Source of the DNA: Methanoregula sp.
GTDB taxonomy: Archaea > Halobacteriota > Methanomicrobia > Methanomicrobiales > Methanospirillaceae
Length of the DNA stretch: 64,000 nucleotides
Direction: 5' to 3'
Assembly: GCA_041645435.1 (NCBI GenBank)
Contig: JBAZQB010000006.1
Span: forward strand, 1 to 64,000
Part shown: positions 15,590 to 24,656 of the stretch, in pieces
How the letters are laid out: every line of letters starts with the position of its first letter
How positions within the stretch are numbered: the first letter of the stretch is position 1
Notes under the pieces: generated by a model
The model's database searches: none
The model's input: only the letters and a program-made list of their open reading frames with translations
Told to the model about the DNA's origin: nothing
Translations under genes and position numbers: made by a program

Positions 15590-16882
15590 TCACCTGAACC
15601 AAGTCTTCAACCACTTCGCTTCCATCTGGGATACATCAAGATCCTTAAGCCCGTTGAGACGTGTATCCTTTAAGACAACTTCGCGGATCTTGTCCGTGTT
15701 GGAGTCAAACCACATCTCTTTTGTCCTGCCATATCGTCCGCGGCTCACAACCCGGGTGTTGATCACTCCGAGCATATTCAACTCGGAGATCAGATCGGTG
15801 ATCCTGCGGTGGGTAAGCACATCGAGCTGAATAGTCGGTGCAATATCCTGGTATATGCGTGAGACTTCCCCGCTCGTAAAGATATTCTGACCCAGTTTTT
15901 CTAAGACCAGCATGGAGAAGAGGATCAGCTTGCTCTGGGTTGGCAGCGTTGCAATGCATTCAATCATGCTATCGGTCTCAATTTTTGCCTGCGCCTGTTT
16001 GACGTGTTCCTCAGTAACCTGCGAGGATTCATCGCGATCTGCAAGTTCCCCGGAGATCCTGAACAGGTCAAGCGCCCTGCGGGCATCTCCATGTTCCTGC
16101 GCCGCAAGCGCTGAACACAGGGGGATAACACCTTCCGCAAGGGCTCCTGCAATAAATGCTCCATCAGCACGTTGTGCAAGAATATCCACCAGTTGTGGTG
16201 CATTATAGGGGGGAAACACAATCTCTTCTTCAGAGAGCGAGGAGAGAACGCGGGGATCCAGGAAATCCTTGAAGCTGAGGTCGTTTGAGATCCCGATAAT
16301 ACTGACTTTGGAATTTTTAAGATCGGAATTGATCCGGGTAAGATTGTAGAGGGTATCATCGCCACTCTTTTTTACCAGTTTGTCGATCTCGTCAAGCACT
16401 ATTACCAGCACACCACCACTGGCTTCCAGCTGATTTTTGAGCTCCGCATATACCTGATCGGTAGGCCACCCGGTCATAGGTATATGTGTACGTGTTTTAT
16501 CGCTTCCCAGTTCTTCAGACACGTCAAGACTCTTGGCAATCTGGGCAAGCACCCTGTATTGGGTATCAATCACTTCACAGTTCAGATGTACAAGGCGGCA
16601 GATTGGTCCCATCTTGCTGCTTGCCTTTTCCAGCTCCGTTCCGACATATCGGACACATGCGGTCTTACCGGTGCCGGTTTTCCCATAAATCAGGATATTT
16701 GAAGGGGTTTCATTTCTCAGTGATGGTGCAAGGATTGATGCCACCTCCTCAATTTGCGGTTTTCTATGGGGGAGAATCTGAGGTCGGTAAGAATGTCGGA
16801 GCACCTCACGATCCTTAAATATCCGGTTGTTGGTGAGATATTTTTTAAATAGTCCCGTTGACGGGTCTTCTGTTTCGGGCAT
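15590..16882 (-). CDS. cdc6: Orc1/Cdc6 replication initiator
   Basis: The product of about 430 residues is an archaeal Orc1/Cdc6: LPHRKPQIEEVASILAP near 37, Walker A YGKTGTGKTAC near 67, Walker B LVIVLDEIDKL near 160, an arginine-rich sensor 2 helix (HGDARRALDLFRISGELA) and a C-terminal winged helix. It binds origin recognition boxes and loads MCM. The ATG at 16882 is taken; a GTG at 16888 is in frame. The gene reads away from the AT-rich region at 16889-17493 that carries three candidate recognition boxes, the usual arrangement at archaeal origins. Confidence 0.96.
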   Translation of the reverse strand: MPETEDPSTGLFKKYLTNNRIFKDREVLRHSYRPQILPHRKPQIEEVASILAPSLRNETPSNILIYGKTGTGKTACVRYVGTELEKASSKMGPICRLVHLNCEVIDTQYRVLAQIAKSLDVSEELGSDKTRTHIPMTGWPTDQVYAELKNQLEASGGVLVIVLDEIDKLVKKSGDDTLYNLTRINSDLKNSKVSIIGISNDLSFKDFLDPRVLSSLSEEEIVFPPYNAPQLVDILAQRADGAFIAGALAEGVIPLCSALAAQEHGDARRALDLFRISGELADRDESSQVTEEHVKQAQAKIETDSMIECIATLPTQSKLILFSMLVLEKLGQNIFTSGEVSRIYQDIAPTIQLDVLTHRRITDLISELNMLGVINTRVVSRGRYGRTKEMWFDSNTDKIREVVLKDTRLNGLKDLDVSQMEAKWLKTWFR

Positions 16883-16950
16883 GGTCACACTGTAGTGCAG
16901 AGAATTGGTGCGAATACCCTAAAAAACGATCGGTATATCTTATTTATATA

Positions 16951-16970
16951 CCCCATTACTTCCATTGGAA
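16951..16970 (-). promoter_or_regulatory. Origin recognition box A
   Basis: On the minus strand it reads TTCCAATGGAAGTAATGGGG, with the TTCCA-TGGAA dyad and the G-string of archaeal ORBs. It is 70 bases upstream of the orc1/cdc6 start, so it could also mediate autoregulation. Confidence 0.8.
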
Positions 16971-17137
16971 ATATTGCTATATAACCCTTAAAACACTAAA
17001 TGTGGCTTAAACTTGAGATTCGATTTTTATTATTTTTCTCTGGTTTTTATGATAGGTGTTTTTTATAAAAAATGTGTTTTATAGGTATTTTTTGAATATT
17101 CATGAGATTTTGGAGTGTTTCTTTCATTGGGGGGAGA

Positions 17138-17157
17138 CCCCTTTACTTCGTGTGGAA
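17138..17157 (-). promoter_or_regulatory. Origin recognition box B
   Basis: On the minus strand it reads TTCCACACGAAGTAAAGGGG. The right half of the dyad is changed (CACGAA for CTGGAA) but the AGTAAAGGGG half is intact. The G-string points away from the AT-rich centre. Confidence 0.75.
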
Positions 17158-17393
17158 CTTTTAAAAAAATACCCTCTGATATTTTTTAGTACAATAAAAA
17201 CAGCCATTTTAATATATTTAATTATTAATATATATAGTCATCGAAATAGCTATTGCAATATCTTATAGGACAATTTAATATGAAAATGCCCCCGGCAATT
17301 TTCATTTTGCAGGCTTGTGGCTCACCAGCATCATGTCTGTTTTCATTGTAAATGAATAAAATCAATAAAATGAACGATACCCCCCAATACTAT

Positions 17394-17413
17394 TTCCACT
17401 GGAAGTAAAGGGG
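17394..17413 (+). promoter_or_regulatory. Origin recognition box C
   Basis: It reads TTCCACTGGAAGTAAAGGGG on the plus strand and is followed by two more G. It is inverted relative to boxes A and B, with the G-string outward, and lies 80 bases before the moaB start. Confidence 0.85.
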
Positions 17414-17493
17414 GGAGCCTCTGGAATAAAAAGAATCTGCTATGGTAATCCTGAGAATTTTATTAATGCTTAATTAACTGAACAATTATTAAC

Positions 17494-17982
17494 ATGAATC
17501 AAAATCACATACAACACATCCAGATTTCTGCTGCTATTATCACAGTATCCAGTACAAGAAAGCAGGAAAATGATTCCAGTGGAGCGGCAATATCAACCCT
17601 GCTCACAACAACCGGCATTCCTATTAGTCACTATGCAATTGTTACTGACCGGATCGAAGCAATCCGCAACGAGCTCTATATTGCAATGAAGACTGCCAAT
17701 TGCATTATCATCAATGGGGGAACCGGTCTTACCCATGATGATTGTACTATTGAAGCCATCTCACCATTACTTCACAAAAAAATTGATGGATTTGGGGAGT
17801 TCTTCCGTATGAAAAGTCTTCAGGAGATTGGCACATCATCAATGCTCTCCCGGGCAATTGCCGGTGTTATCGATGGAAAGGTTGTTTTCTGCATCCCCGG
17901 ATCAACACCAGCTGTGACGCTCGCAACAAAAGAGCTGATCCTCCCGGAGATTACTCACATTCTCTCTCATGCAAACAGGTAA
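17494..17982 (+). CDS. moaB: Molybdenum cofactor biosynthesis protein MoaB/MogA-like
   Basis: The 162-residue product has IINGGTGLTHDDCTIEAI near residue 73 and GFGEFFRMKSLQEIGTSSMLSRAIAGV near 100, the molybdopterin-binding and catalytic motifs of MoaB/MogA. CIPGSTPAVTLA follows near 135. The family adenylylates molybdopterin before Mo or W insertion, needed for formylmethanofuran dehydrogenase and formate dehydrogenase. It begins just right of the probable origin and is not in an operon. Confidence 0.93.
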   Translation: MNQNHIQHIQISAAIITVSSTRKQENDSSGAAISTLLTTTGIPISHYAIVTDRIEAIRNELYIAMKTANCIIINGGTGLTHDDCTIEAISPLLHKKIDGFGEFFRMKSLQEIGTSSMLSRAIAGVIDGKVVFCIPGSTPAVTLATKELILPEITHILSHANR

Positions 17983-18069
17983 TATTGCAAATCCTCACCA
18001 TATGTAACAATATCATACCGCAACATTTTCTGGATGTGTATTGACTATCGGTATTCCCGTATGAACCTG

Positions 18070-18666
18070 TTACCGATACACGTCCAACAGCGCGATGCGT
18101 TCGAGAACGAGATCAATGATTCGGGCTCTTTCAGTTGTGGCAAGTTCATCAGGAGTTATACCAAATAAATCCATAAGAAATGCCAGTTTTTGAGAATCAA
18201 TACAGCTCCAGGGGTCATTAACGATACGAATTACAGGGGCGAGCGCCCCCCATACTCCGTCCGAGGTTGGATAGCAGCAGACGTACAGGTGGTTCTCTCC
18301 TTCGTGAACTCCAAACGGTGCAGCCAGTGAGCACTGGCGGGAACCTGCAGCATACAAGAGCGCCTCCATCTCAAGGGTGTTGGAGACCATCACTCCCCTC
18401 TCATAAGATCGTACTGCATGAGACAACGCAACATGAGCGTGTGGTATTCCGGCCAGCATGTCAGCATTAAAACAGATGATATGGGTTTCATGGGTTTCTG
18501 CAATAGTCCGGATTGTGTGGAGAAATGCGGCACGATCTTCAATTGTGCTGATAGCCGCACGTATATCATACGTACTGCCCTGATGGATAAAGAGTGCACT
18601 CGTCTTCGTATCGCAGCACACCTTGTGTATACCATCTGATTCTGCAGTTACTTTTTTCCCCGTCAT
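18070..18666 (-). CDS. cgi121: KEOPS complex subunit Cgi121
   Basis: The 198-residue product matches Cgi121: ICFNADMLAGIPHAHVALSHAVRS near 70, SNTLEMEALLYAAGSRQCSLAAPFGVHEG near 100 and a C-terminal helix. Cgi121 binds tRNA and recruits substrate to KEOPS for t6A37 synthesis. The ATG at 18666 is chosen because it lies four bases after the hel308 stop with GGTGAT just upstream. Longer starts would overlap hel308. No other KEOPS gene is in the window. Confidence 0.85.
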   Translation of the reverse strand: MTGKKVTAESDGIHKVCCDTKTSALFIHQGSTYDIRAAISTIEDRAAFLHTIRTIAETHETHIICFNADMLAGIPHAHVALSHAVRSYERGVMVSNTLEMEALLYAAGSRQCSLAAPFGVHEGENHLYVCCYPTSDGVWGALAPVIRIVNDPWSCIDSQKLAFLMDLFGITPDELATTERARIIDLVLERIALLDVYR

Positions 18667-18670
18667 ATGA

Positions 18671-20833
18671 TCACCCGAATTTTGAGAGTGTTGACTGTCC
18701 ACGTACAGCACCTCCATCCATTTCTCCCGGTGCAACACGCCTGGATTTACCTAGTTGCGTAAAAAGCTGTTCTGCAATTCCCCGCCCAAGAATCTTTGTC
18801 ACGTTCTCAATCCCAGCAGCATCCAGAGCCTCCGGTGAAGGTATGCTATTATTGAAGAGACGTCGTGCACGGATGCGCCCGATCCCGCGCAGTTTCACGA
18901 GGGGTAGCAGTTCACGCCGGATCCCGTTTTTCATGCAGATCTCATATTCTCTGATCTTCGGGTGGACAGAGGGTGCAAACATTCTTGCCAGTTCAACAGT
19001 AGCGTGCAGCAGCCAGTTCACGCTTTCTACCATACCGTAGAGATCACCAGGCCCCACGGAATACCGCTCGCAGATCTTTGCATCAGGAAGTTCATCCGCC
19101 CAGTCTGAAAGGAGCATGGCAGTCTTAAGTGTCCGGTAATAGGGTTCAGCCTCCTCATCATCCAGCGGGAATTCAAGCCAGAGTTCACCGGCATGTGCCT
19201 CCGTCATGCGATCAAGTGCGGGAATATCGGTGTTTCTGGCATAGAGCTTTGGCATATCGGGAGTACTGCAGATAACCTGGAGAACCCCGAGATCTGCGTA
19301 ATCAGCGTTTTTCCGGAGTGCACCGACAATAAGCGCGGCGCTGCGGGGATCGATATACAACCGGGAGACCATTCCGCCGAATTCTGTGGCTCCAAGATGT
19401 TCTCCCACCTCCACAACCATTTCTGATGACACGAGAAAGACAAGAGCCGCATCTACTGCTTTCTTCATAAGCCGGCCTTGCCGATGTTCATGGACGTAAA
19501 AAGTGCGGTCCATAAATTCGGCAAGTTCCACTCTCGTGGCGGCAAAACCCGATGCAATAAGGGACAGCACATGGGTATAGAGTGCATTAGGTTCAGCAAT
19601 TTTGGAATGGATCTTTTCTGCAGGCGCATCGATATACCGATCGAAGAGCTCTTCGATCTGCCCTTCATCCTTTGCAATCAGCACTGCCTCTCCGTACGGA
19701 TCGAGTCGTGGGCGGCCAGCCCTCCCTGCCATCTGGTGGTATTCACTGGCCGGAATAGGCTGCATCCCCTCACCGGCAGAAAATCGCAGGAAATCCCGGA
19801 TGATCACCCGACGTGCAGGGAGGTTAAGACCCGCAGCTAGGGTTGGTGTGGAGGAGATACTTTTGATCAGGCCTTTCCGGAACCCCTCTTCCACAATCGA
19901 ACGTTCGGGGCGGCTCAATCCGGCATGATGGAAGGCAGCGCCTTTTGCCACACAGGCTGCCAGTGTTTTGACCATCTCTGTCTCAGCACTTTTACTGAGC
20001 TTTTCTGCATAGGCAGCAAGTGCGGCTTCTTCACTTTTTATTGCACCGGCAGCCCGTTTTGCGAAAGCCTCAGCATTACGGCGGGAAGAGACGAAGACAA
20101 GACACTGCCCGCCCTCTTCGATGGTATCAAGGCAGAGGTTGAGGTCATCAAAATTCTTTGAGATCTGTTTTACTGCGCGTTCCCTGTCCTTGAAATGGAT
20201 GCGGTTGTTGCAGAAGACCCCTTGACGCAGATCGACCGGGCGCCAGTCGCTGGTGACCAGTTCGGCATCCAACCAGTCGGCAAGTGTTTTTGGATTACCG
20301 ATTGTGGCAGAAAGCCCGATAACCTGCATAGCGGGATTGCGGGACCGCATTTTAGCGATCACCACTTCAAGCGTTGGTCCCCTGCTATCAGAGTCAATCA
20401 GGTGAACCTCATCCACAACAAGCAGAGTGATATCGCTGATCCAGCGTGCGCTGTTGCGGAGAAGGGAATCCACCTTCTCGCTTGTAGCAACGATAATATC
20501 ATTTTTTCCCAGCAGATCATCGCGCCGGTCAAGATCCCCCGTTGATATACCGACTCGGACACCTTTGTTGCCGAATTCATCATATTTCTCGCTTGCGAGT
20601 GCTTTTAAGGGGACAATATAAAGGCATTTTCCACCATGAGCGATATGGTAGTGCATCGCCATCTCGGCAATCAGGGTCTTTCCGCTTGCAGTAGGGATCG
20701 CAACGAGCAGGTTTTTTCCTGCAAGGATGCCGCGCTCCACACATTCAGCCTGGGGGGGATAGAGCTCAGAAATACCTGCCTGTGTGTATTGCTGTTTAAG
20801 GCTTGCCGGAATCGGAAGTTCATGGATCAGCAT
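18671..20833 (-). CDS. hel308: Hel308-type ATP-dependent DNA helicase
   Basis: The 720-residue product is an archaeal Hel308: Q-motif YPPQAE near 26, Walker A PTASGKT at 47-53, DEVH at 142-145, SAT near 175, QMAGRAGRPRLDPYGEA near 375 and the C-terminal helix-hairpin-helix (LRGIGRIRARRLFNN) near 645. Hel308 is a 3'-5' helicase acting on stalled forks. It is followed at four bases by cgi121. The 154-base gap upstream carries another origin-box-like element, so the gene may be controlled by, or placed within, the origin region. Confidence 0.96.
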   Translation of the reverse strand: MLIHELPIPASLKQQYTQAGISELYPPQAECVERGILAGKNLLVAIPTASGKTLIAEMAMHYHIAHGGKCLYIVPLKALASEKYDEFGNKGVRVGISTGDLDRRDDLLGKNDIIVATSEKVDSLLRNSARWISDITLLVVDEVHLIDSDSRGPTLEVVIAKMRSRNPAMQVIGLSATIGNPKTLADWLDAELVTSDWRPVDLRQGVFCNNRIHFKDRERAVKQISKNFDDLNLCLDTIEEGGQCLVFVSSRRNAEAFAKRAAGAIKSEEAALAAYAEKLSKSAETEMVKTLAACVAKGAAFHHAGLSRPERSIVEEGFRKGLIKSISSTPTLAAGLNLPARRVIIRDFLRFSAGEGMQPIPASEYHQMAGRAGRPRLDPYGEAVLIAKDEGQIEELFDRYIDAPAEKIHSKIAEPNALYTHVLSLIASGFAATRVELAEFMDRTFYVHEHRQGRLMKKAVDAALVFLVSSEMVVEVGEHLGATEFGGMVSRLYIDPRSAALIVGALRKNADYADLGVLQVICSTPDMPKLYARNTDIPALDRMTEAHAGELWLEFPLDDEEAEPYYRTLKTAMLLSDWADELPDAKICERYSVGPGDLYGMVESVNWLLHATVELARMFAPSVHPKIREYEICMKNGIRRELLPLVKLRGIGRIRARRLFNNSIPSPEALDAAGIENVTKILGRGIAEQLFTQLGKSRRVAPGEMDGGAVRGQSTLSKFG

Positions 20834-20853
20834 GTCAAATCCCTAAACCTAAA

Positions 20854-20873
20854 CCCCTTTAATTCCACTGAAA
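20854..20873 (-). promoter_or_regulatory. Origin recognition box-like element D
   Basis: On the minus strand it reads TTTCAGTGGAATTAAAGGGG, 17 of 20 identical to box C at 17394-17413, with the full G-string. A partial dyad CTCCAGTGGAAA follows at 20927-20938. Both lie in the 154-base gap upstream of hel308, 3.4 kb from the main origin. Confidence 0.65.
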
Positions 20874-20987
20874 TAATCACGTATTTTAGATATTTTAAAA
20901 AATTAAGTCTTTTTTCCGTAGTTATTCTCCAGTGGAAAATCAGCAAAAACATAAATATTGTTGCAGGATTTTCTGTTATTACAACGC

Positions 20988-21533
20988 TCAATAATAATAA
21001 CTGATCATATCCTGTTTTGCCTCTTTCTTTTTCCGGTCAAGGAAGGCAAAGACGTTCTCATGAGGCACACCCTCAATTAGCATATCAACAGCAGCACGGG
21101 CGGTTTTGAGCTGCTCGGGATATCCTATCAGGGCTACGGTCTTACCAAATACCGATATCTCCACATCGGTCATATCTTCGATCTGTTCCCGTGCTCTTCC
21201 ATCTTTGCCAATAATTCGGCCCCTAAGCCGATCTAACTGGCGTGGCCCTTCCGCCATTCCCGACAGATCGATGACTTCAAGCAATAGATCTTCGTCCTCG
21301 ATCATCTCAAATGCCCGTTCCGGGGAGAACCCGCAGTTGATGGCATTGATGATCTCGACAGCCCGGAGAACGGAGATCGTGTGCTCTTCGGTACCTTCAA
21401 CTTTTACAATCCCCTCTTTGCTGTCTATGGTAATGGTGGCGTGGGTTTTGGCCTCGAGCTCTCTCTTGGTTGCGCCGCCCTTTCCAATGAGGACACCCAC
21501 CCTGCTTCCGGCAATTTTGACTTCCTGCATCAT
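20988..21533 (-). CDS. KH-domain protein, Dim2/Pno1-like ribosome assembly factor
   Basis: The 181-residue product has two KH domains. The first (about 1-75) carries VGVLIGKGGATKRELEAKT; the second (about 85-165) carries RGRIIGKDGRAREQIEDMT. This matches archaeal homologues of eukaryotic Dim2/Pno1, which binds the 3' end of small-subunit rRNA during maturation. Archaeal copies are often next to rio1, as here: the rio1 gene ends 76 bases upstream on the same strand. Confidence 0.9.
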   Translation of the reverse strand: MMQEVKIAGSRVGVLIGKGGATKRELEAKTHATITIDSKEGIVKVEGTEEHTISVLRAVEIINAINCGFSPERAFEMIEDEDLLLEVIDLSGMAEGPRQLDRLRGRIIGKDGRAREQIEDMTDVEISVFGKTVALIGYPEQLKTARAAVDMLIEGVPHENVFAFLDRKKKEAKQDMISYYY

Positions 21534-21609
21534 GTTTGTTTCACCTTGGTTTTGTTATAATTTCAATTGCATAACGTTGCGACACTCATCCATTGGCAGT
21601 CAACAGTTA

Positions 21610-22386
21610 TCATGGTTCGGCAGCATTCAGTCCGGTGACTGCATTAAACAGGTCAACATCCTTACGAACATCACATCGGTTTTTAAAATACCGGTTGATA
21701 TTACGAATGTCTCGCATTAAAAACTGGAGTGCACGAGGATGATCGCGAGTGACCGATTGCCCCATATCTATGAAATAGGGTTTGTCACCGTATAAAATAT
21801 TGAACTCGCTGAGATCTGCATGCACCAGCTCCGCTTTGTTGTACAGGATATCGATGGTGCTGACAATTGTCTCATAAATCTCTGCAGGATCTTCCATTGT
21901 GACATTCCTCAGTTGTGGGTAAGCAATCTCACCTTCCCCTAAAAACGACATAATCAGGATATTCCTGTCCCATACAAGTGGTTCAGGGACAGCAACACCC
22001 GCATCCCTCGCCCTTACCAGGTTTGAAAATTCCTTTCTGGTCCATGCAAAGATGAGATCTTTTTTTGCTTTTTTTACGTGTGAAAACCTGCGGTCACCAG
22101 TGACATAGGAACTCATTGTGGTAAAATTCGCTGTGCGGATCCGGTAGATCTTAATGGCGATTGCTGTATCATCCCGCTCGCCGTAAAATACATTTGCCTC
22201 TTTCCCGGTGCTGATCGATCCACCGATTACCGATAACCATTTTTTATGTACAAGTTTATAGAGTGCCAGGAGAGTGACCTCGTCAAAGACATCCTCCCGC
22301 ACTTTGAACATGTTTGCATCCTTGATACGGATACCCATTTCTTCGAGGCGCTGATCGAACTTATCCTCTTTTTTATCCAGATCCAC
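21610..22386 (-). CDS. rio1: RIO1-type serine/threonine kinase
   Basis: The 258-residue product is a RIO kinase: N-terminal helical domain, the glycine loop in GGSISTGKEANVFYGE near 56, catalytic HADLSEFNILYGD near 187 and metal-binding YFIDMGQSVTRDHP near 203. These are RIO1 rather than RIO2 features, since the RIO2 winged helix is absent. RIO1 acts in late small-subunit assembly. It lies between tyrS and the Dim2-like gene in one minus-strand run. Confidence 0.94.
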   Translation of the reverse strand: MDLDKKEDKFDQRLEEMGIRIKDANMFKVREDVFDEVTLLALYKLVHKKWLSVIGGSISTGKEANVFYGERDDTAIAIKIYRIRTANFTTMSSYVTGDRRFSHVKKAKKDLIFAWTRKEFSNLVRARDAGVAVPEPLVWDRNILIMSFLGEGEIAYPQLRNVTMEDPAEIYETIVSTIDILYNKAELVHADLSEFNILYGDKPYFIDMGQSVTRDHPRALQFLMRDIRNINRYFKNRCDVRKDVDLFNAVTGLNAAEP

Positions 22387-22416
22387 AGTTGATCACAGTC
22401 CTGATTTTTGGGACTA

Positions 22417-23358
22417 TTATTTGATATAGTCCCGTACGGGTGCAAGGATTTCGATAAGGGATTCGCCACATGTTTTCTTGAGATCCATCGGGTGCACTTC
22501 ACCTTTGCCATAGGCAGTTTCCAGATCCATGTAACCTGAAAACGTCCGGTCTCCCCCGAATTTTTCCAGCCGTTTAATGGTGATCTCGGAAAGGCGCGGG
22601 AAGATGTGGTGCTGGAAGATCTGGAGCACCGGGTTCTCAGGAATTTCCGGTGGACAGAATGCCTTCTGGCACTTCTTTTTTATCTCCTCTTCCGTGTCTG
22701 CAACAGAGATATAATTTCCCTGTGAAGAGGACATCTTCTTTCCATCGATCCCATTCAGGATTGGCGTGTGTATGCAGACAGGTGCAGCGTAGCCGAAGTT
22801 GACCAGGTGCTCTCGTGCAAGCATGTGGATTTTACGCTGATCAATACCACCTACTGCTGCATCTGCGCCAAGCATCGCGATATCGGCCATCTGCATGATA
22901 GGATAGATCATCTGGGATACGGTGGGATGATCCATCTGCCGCCCCACTTCATCCATACTGCGTGTTGCACGGTTGAGGGTGATCTGCTGCGAGAGCTGGA
23001 GCACAAGCAGCTCGTAGTCCCGGTTGAGCTGAAGATCAGATCCCAGCACGTACTGGATATTTTTTAATCCGAGCCCTTCGAAACAGCGGCGGTTATAATC
23101 GGCAAGTTCCCGCACTTTCTCCATGGTCCCTTTGCGGTTTAAGAATGCATGCACATCAGCAAGCAGTACAACAACTTCAAATCCGGCTGCCTGGAGATCC
23201 ACGAGTTTGTTGACCGTAACCAGGTGGCCAAGATGGATCTCGCCACTGGGTTCGTATCCTGCATAGACCTTTTTTGTGGGTTTGTTAAGTAGCGAACGGA
23301 GATCGTCTTCTGTTACGATCTCGACTGTGTTGCGGGTAACCCGTTCGTACGCGTCCAT
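22417..23358 (-). CDS. tyrS: Tyrosyl-tRNA synthetase
   Basis: The 313-residue product is the compact archaeal form: HIGH-like EPSGEIHLGHL near 35, tyrosine-binding YPIMQMADIAMLGADAAVGGIDQR near 150 and KMSSS in GKKMSSSQGN near 205. The C-terminal anticodon domain is short. The ATG at 23358 starts MDAYERVTRN; the longer ORF start at 23421 would overlap gap and lacks support. It lies 25 bases after gap and 30 before rio1. Confidence 0.96.
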   Translation of the reverse strand: MDAYERVTRNTVEIVTEDDLRSLLNKPTKKVYAGYEPSGEIHLGHLVTVNKLVDLQAAGFEVVVLLADVHAFLNRKGTMEKVRELADYNRRCFEGLGLKNIQYVLGSDLQLNRDYELLVLQLSQQITLNRATRSMDEVGRQMDHPTVSQMIYPIMQMADIAMLGADAAVGGIDQRKIHMLAREHLVNFGYAAPVCIHTPILNGIDGKKMSSSQGNYISVADTEEEIKKKCQKAFCPPEIPENPVLQIFQHHIFPRLSEITIKRLEKFGGDRTFSGYMDLETAYGKGEVHPMDLKKTCGESLIEILAPVRDYIK

Positions 23359-23383
23359 TGAAAAGAATGGGTGATAAAGGGTG

Positions 23384-24415
23384 TTAATGGTTGTTCTGGA
23401 TCGGAATAAACCCGAGCGCATCGTTGGTTGTTTTTATTGACGCTGCAGCATCTTTCTGCCCGCCCATCATCGCGCGGATTGCATCGATGTTCTCAACTAC
23501 GACATCTGCCTCCTGGTGGATTGCCTGGAAGAAGCAGAGATCGGTTTTGTTTGCGTAGATCGATTCTTCAAAGATGCAGTTCTCGTACAGGTCGGAACGT
23601 GGTCTTCCCAGATCCATTGCAAACTCCTTGAGCTCTGCAGTGCTCCTGATCCCCGCAGTCTTTTTAATCAGGCCCATTCTGGGATGGTTTTTAACCAGTT
23701 CTATGACCCGATCTCTCGATACCTCTTTTTTTGTGGTAATCCGGATCGCATGCATGTGCATCATCGTGGTTGGCACGATCATAGCCATGGTAACAATCGA
23801 AATATGGGGAAGCACTGACAGAACATCCGGGCCGTGGTGGCTGGGAACACTTACGGGATCCAGAACAATCGCATCGATCGGTCCTTTTTTGATCTCACCG
23901 GGGTCGGAACCGCGGCGAACCATGATCGCGTGTACGTGAGCGACACCGTATTCTTTATCAATTGCATGGATAATCCGGCAGAGCCCTGTTGTATTACAAG
24001 AGACGACTCTGACAAACTGCCTGCCGATTGCATCCTTGTAGTTGCAGGATGAATTGAACGAGAATCCGGCAATCTCATGCTCTTCTCCACCCTGCCAGAG
24101 TGCCTTTTTACCTAGTTTCTCGTAAAGGGGCTTGTTCGTTGCCCCGACATCCCCTGGTGTTGCATCGACGATGATGTCAGCGGCTTTACACATATCTTCG
24201 ACGGACCCTGCAACAGTAAGGCCGGCTTTTTCAAAAGCAGCTTTCTTGGAGAGATCGGCAATATAGAGAGGATATCCCCGTTGTTTTGCAACAAAGGCCT
24301 CGGCGTTGGGGCGGGTCTTTGAGACACCGATCACTTTCATATCCTTCTGGGCAGCGACCGCATCGGCAACACGCTTGCCGATTGTACCATAACCGTTGAT
24401 GGCAACCTTGATCAT
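23384..24415 (-). CDS. gap: Glyceraldehyde-3-phosphate dehydrogenase, type II archaeal
   Basis: The 343-residue product starts MIKVAINGYGTIGKRVADAV, the nucleotide-binding loop, and has the catalytic SCNTTGLCR with Cys140. It is the phosphorylating, NAD(P)-accepting archaeal type used in gluconeogenesis and glycolysis. DVVVENIDAIRAMMG near the end is a family landmark. It heads the run gap-tyrS-rio1-dim2-like. The 241 bases upstream contain only an A-rich stretch that probably serves as terminator for the tsr3 gene. Confidence 0.96.
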   Translation of the reverse strand: MIKVAINGYGTIGKRVADAVAAQKDMKVIGVSKTRPNAEAFVAKQRGYPLYIADLSKKAAFEKAGLTVAGSVEDMCKAADIIVDATPGDVGATNKPLYEKLGKKALWQGGEEHEIAGFSFNSSCNYKDAIGRQFVRVVSCNTTGLCRIIHAIDKEYGVAHVHAIMVRRGSDPGEIKKGPIDAIVLDPVSVPSHHGPDVLSVLPHISIVTMAMIVPTTMMHMHAIRITTKKEVSRDRVIELVKNHPRMGLIKKTAGIRSTAELKEFAMDLGRPRSDLYENCIFEESIYANKTDLCFFQAIHQEADVVVENIDAIRAMMGGQKDAAASIKTTNDALGFIPIQNNH

Positions 24416-24656
24416 ACAATCCTACTTGACGCTGGTACAGAAAAAACTATGCGGAACGTTTCGCGGCCAATCTGAAATTTACCACGAAAACAAATCAATC
24501 ACTGATTTTACCCAATAATTCAAAAACGGTCCTCTTGCAAACCCCTTGCAACACTCGCTTATGGTGCCCATATTGTTGTAAGGGGCATTGTATAATGATC
24601 TCAAACTGAGGAATTCAAAAAAATGAAAAATCCTTTTTATCATACCCATCTGTCGT

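Larger units (their letters stand above)
16889..17493. other. oriC: Probable replication origin (oriC), AT-rich region with ORB elements
   Basis: This 605-base gap beside orc1/cdc6 contains no gene. Three copies of a 20-bp element like the archaeal origin recognition box are present: TTCCAATGGAAGTAATGGGG (minus, 16951-16970), TTCCACACGAAGTAAAGGGG (minus, 17138-17157) and TTCCACTGGAAGTAAAGGGG (plus, 17394-17413). Each of the first two matches the third at 18 of 20 positions. The second and third are inverted and flank a very AT-rich stretch (17158-17290) suited to be the unwinding element. Another AT-rich stretch (17010-17100) lies between the first and second. Confidence 0.88.
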
